DNA of 34,368 bases from VXMO01 sp034422835 (lineage in GTDB: Bacteria > Chloroflexota > Dehalococcoidia > UBA6926), in NCBI GenBank assembly GCA_034422835.1, contig DAOUJJ010000002.1, forward strand, positions 1-34,368. Reading direction: 5' to 3'. Shown here piece by piece: positions 32,767-34,368 of this stretch. The translations under genes were made by a program, and so were the position numbers. The notes under the pieces were generated by a model. That model saw only the letters and a program-made list of their open reading frames with translations. It was not told where the DNA came from and searched no databases. Numbering within the stretch: the first letter of the stretch is position 1; every line of letters begins with the position of its first letter.

Positions 32767-33390
32767 ATGACTGCAACGGAGTATCCGATCTTCACGATTG
32801 GGCATTCGGATCATTCCATCGAGGATTTCGTCGCCCTCCTTGCGGCCAACGGCGTTAACATGGTCGTGGACGTGCGCTCCGCCCCCCGTAGCCGCTGGGT
32901 CCCCCACTTCAACCCGGACAACCTTGAGCCCACGCTGGAACGGACGGGAATCGACTACGCATACATGGGCCGGGAACTCGGCGGGCGGCCAAATGATCGC
33001 TCTGCCTACGATGGCGACGGGCGTGTTTCGTATGAGCGGGCCGCGATGGCTGATGACTTTAGCGACGCCATTGCCAGCCTCATTCGGCAGGCGGACGAGC
33101 GTCGAATCGTGCTGCTCTGCATGGAACGGGACCCGCTTGAGTGCCACCGCGCCCTCCTTGTTGCCCGGGCGCTTGCTGAGCAGGGCGTGGATATGCGGCA
33201 CATCCTGCCGGACGGCGGCGTAGAAAGCCACGAGGCGCTGATGGATCGTTTGCTTGAATCGTTCGGCCTGCCACCCCAACCCGATCTGTTCCGCACCCGC
33301 GAGGACGTTATCTCCGACGCGATTCGCCAGCAGGCTGGACGCGTCGCCTATGTCGCCGAAGAGCGTGCCGACTATGCGAAGGCTCACTGA
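32767..33390 (+). CDS. DUF488-family protein (long form)
   Basis: 207 aa. Family motifs: FTIGHSDHSIEDFVALL, VVDVRSAPRSRWVPHF, YMGRELGGRPND and VLLCMERDPLECHRALLVA. The conserved Cys-x-E and Cys-His-Arg set is intact and suggests an enzyme, but the activity is not known. The C-terminal 45 residues are an added charged helix. The ATG at 32767 is preferred to the GTG at 32758 because GAGAGGTG sits 6 nt before it. Lies between the dual-OB-like gene and a second DUF488 gene. Confidence 0.88.
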   Translation: MTATEYPIFTIGHSDHSIEDFVALLAANGVNMVVDVRSAPRSRWVPHFNPDNLEPTLERTGIDYAYMGRELGGRPNDRSAYDGDGRVSYERAAMADDFSDAIASLIRQADERRIVLLCMERDPLECHRALLVARALAEQGVDMRHILPDGGVESHEALMDRLLESFGLPPQPDLFRTREDVISDAIRQQAGRVAYVAEERADYAKAH

Positions 33391-33398
33391 GGCGGGCC

Positions 33399-33836
33399 TT
33401 GCGCATCTACACTCTTGGTTTCACAAAGAAATCAGCAGAATCTTTCTTTGAAATACTGCGCGCTTCCGGAGTAGAGCGTGTTATCGATGTACGACTGAAT
33501 AACGTGTCCCAGCTCGCGGGGTTCACCAAGCGGGACGATCTTGCGTATTTCCTGAAACATGTTTGCGGCATGGGATACGAGCACATGCCGGACCTTGCGC
33601 CGACGCAGGAACTGCTCAAAGCCTATCGAGACCGTGCAATCACATGGGACGACTACGAGTCGCAATTCCTGGCTCTGATGGCCGAACGGCGCGTCGAAGA
33701 CCTGCCTATCAGAGATGTAATTGACAACGCCTGCCTCCTGTGCAGCGAGGAATCGGCAGATCAGTGCCATCGCCGCCTCGTCGCCGAGTACCTGCAGGGA
33801 AAGTGGGGCGACCTGGAGATCATCCACCTCGGCTGA
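33399..33836 (+). CDS. DUF488-family protein (short form)
   Basis: 145 aa, a second and clearly different DUF488 protein. It starts MRIYTLGFTKKSAESFFEIL, then VIDVRLNNVSQLAGFTKRDD, with YEHMPDLAPTQELL where the longer protein has GRELGGRP. The ending ACLLCSEESADQCHRRLVAE keeps the Cys-x-E and Cys-His-Arg residues. The start is TTG 33399 with GAGG 7 nt before it, and the gap from the previous gene is 8 nt. Two unequal members side by side suggest a heterodimer or two steps of one reaction. Confidence 0.85.
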   Translation: MRIYTLGFTKKSAESFFEILRASGVERVIDVRLNNVSQLAGFTKRDDLAYFLKHVCGMGYEHMPDLAPTQELLKAYRDRAITWDDYESQFLALMAERRVEDLPIRDVIDNACLLCSEESADQCHRRLVAEYLQGKWGDLEIIHLG

Positions 33837-33851
33837 GATGGCCCGGCCCGC

Positions 33852-33880
33852 ATGACGATAGACCGTTCGCGGGATACAAT
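33852..33880 (+). promoter_or_regulatory. Possible promoter of tRNA-Ile
   Basis: ATGACG (33852-33857) and TACAAT (33875-33880) are 17 bp apart. The -10 is 5/6, the -35 is 4/6. It would give a precursor with about 80 nt of leader. Confidence 0.45.
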
Positions 33881-33934
33881 AGTCGTTACGCGCCGGAGCG
33901 TGGGGGCAGCTATGTCCACGTTGGCGCGTCTATC

Positions 33935-33955
33935 ACGCCCCGCTCTAAGGGGCGT
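33935..33955 (+). other. Hairpin in the tRNA-Ile leader
   Basis: ACGCCCC (33935-33941) and GGGGCGT (33949-33955) form a 7-bp stem with a 7-nt loop, directly before the tRNA. No T-run follows, so it is more likely a processing or leader structure than a terminator. Confidence 0.35.
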
Positions 33956-33966
33956 ATCGATGGTGA

Positions 33967-34043
33967 GGGGCATTAGCTCAGGTGGTTAGAGCGCAGTCCT
34001 GATAAGACTGAGGTCCCTGGTTCGAGTCCAGGATGCCCCACCA
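33967..34043 (+). tRNA. tRNA-Ile (GAT)
   Basis: Complete cloverleaf: acceptor GGGGCAT/ATGCCCC, D-arm TAGCTCAGGTGGTTAGAGC, anticodon stem CAGTC/GACTG with loop CTGATAA (anticodon GAT), and T-arm with GGTTCGAGTCC. Discriminator A and an encoded CCA end it, unlike the tRNA-His in this window. It is not next to any rRNA gene here. Confidence 0.95.
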
Positions 34044-34134
34044 GACTTGATGAAAACAAGAACCTTTCAGATCCGGTTCGCGCTGGCCCTGTAGGGATAG
34101 CCTGCTTCCCGTCCCGTCGAACGAGAGCGCGCCA

Positions 34135-34169
34135 GAGAGGGGTGAGGGAGATTCTCCCTCACCCCTCTT
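34135..34169. terminator. Long perfect hairpin overlapping a stop codon
   Basis: Bases 34136-34150 and 34154-34168 are a perfect 15-bp inverted repeat (AGAGGGGTGAGGGAG and its complement) with a 3-nt loop. The minus-strand stop codon (34159-34161) of the response regulator lies inside it. No T-run is present. It could end transcription in both directions, or be a dispersed repeat. Confidence 0.5.
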
Positions 34170-34368
34170 CAGCCTGTGGCTCCTCCCCCGTCGCCATCAG
34201 GTAGCCGACGCGGGGTTCGGTGAAGATGAACCTGGGGTCGGCGGCGTTGTCCCCAAGCTTGCGGCGGAGCTTCCTCACCAAGTCCCGCACCAGCCAGGGC
34301 TCGCCGACTTTCTCCGGACCCCATACCCGCTGGAGCAGGATGGTGTGGCTCAGCACCCTGGGAGCGTG
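34159..34368 (-). CDS. C-terminal winged helix of an OmpR-type response regulator (partial)
   Basis: The last 69 codons and stop of a gene that enters from beyond the window's right edge. The visible part reads RVLSHTILLQRVWGPEK, then LVRDLVRKLRRKLGDN and FIFTEPRVGYLMA. This is the Trans_reg_C winged-helix DNA-binding domain of OmpR/PhoB-family regulators: recognition helix with VRxLRRKLG, then the GYxM wing. The receiver domain would lie outside. A sensor kinase is not visible. The stop codon is inside the hairpin at 34135. Confidence 0.85.
   Translation of the reverse strand, partial: HAPRVLSHTILLQRVWGPEKVGEPWLVRDLVRKLRRKLGDNAADPRFIFTEPRVGYLMATGEEPQAEEG

Noticed and set aside
33967..34043. 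tRNA-Ile as an attachment site for an integrated element
   Set aside because: No integrase gene and no repeated 3' tRNA fragment was seen in the window.

Overview
The window looks like a chromosomal contig from an uncultured, moderately high-GC bacterium. The closest fit is Chloroflexota, possibly a marine SAR202/Dehalococcoidia-type lineage. This is inferred from gene content: a DivIVA-like coiled-coil gene beside coaD/rsmD, DUF3105, DUF6159, acyl-CoA dehydrogenase, an orphan molybdenum hydroxylase subunit, a Gfo/Idh/MocA enzyme and many GTG/TTG starts. No rRNA or ribosomal protein gene is present to settle it. Most genes are ordinary housekeeping or metabolic genes. They are interrupted by AT-richer accessory islands at about 2.2-3.3, 11.4-13.9 and 15.7-19.8 kb.

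Layout. 0-2.1 kb: the tail of a small membrane protein, then a DrrA/DrrB-type ABC exporter. 2.3-3.3 kb: an AT-richer orphan with a possible degenerate PD-(D/E)XK core. 3.5-5.2 kb (minus): rsmG followed by a YbhN/UPF0104-type membrane protein. 5.3-9 kb: an exported ankyrin protein built from two similar halves, a DUF6508 protein, a small membrane protein and an ArsM-type arsenite methyltransferase. 9.1-11.4 kb: an orphan xanthine dehydrogenase-family large subunit. 11.4-13.9 kb: a two-gene AT-rich cassette, an unknown 433-aa protein plus a PD-(D/E)XK nuclease-like protein, apparently transcribed leaderless. 14-15.7 kb: a Gfo/Idh/MocA oxidoreductase and a small membrane protein.

15.7-19.8 kb: a Phd/PIN toxin-antitoxin pair with a clear promoter and palindrome, a Cys-rich putative zinc protein, a membrane-anchored protease with two complete trypsin-like domains, and two small unknown genes. 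This stretch contains a decayed second copy of the membrane-gene/PIN-gene junction, so it was built by duplication or insertion. 19.9-23.6 kb: acyl-CoA dehydrogenase, DUF6159, YihY/BrkB and DUF3105 proteins. 23.7-25.5 kb: rsmD-coaD and the coiled-coil gene. 25.6-27 kb (minus): speD-speB polyamine genes. 27-31 kb: two MFS transporters around an 8-TM protein with an acidic/poly-Arg tail, then tRNA-His. 31.2-33.8 kb: mazG followed by a tight operon of a dual-OB-like protein and two DUF488 proteins. 34 kb: tRNA-Ile and the C-terminal winged helix of a response regulator cut by the window edge.

The best candidates for an undescribed system are the nuclease cassette at 11.4-13.9 kb, the dual-OB/DUF488/DUF488 operon at 32.0-33.8 kb, and the duplicated-junction island at 15.6-18.9 kb. 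All functional statements rest on motif recognition by eye; no database search was run.
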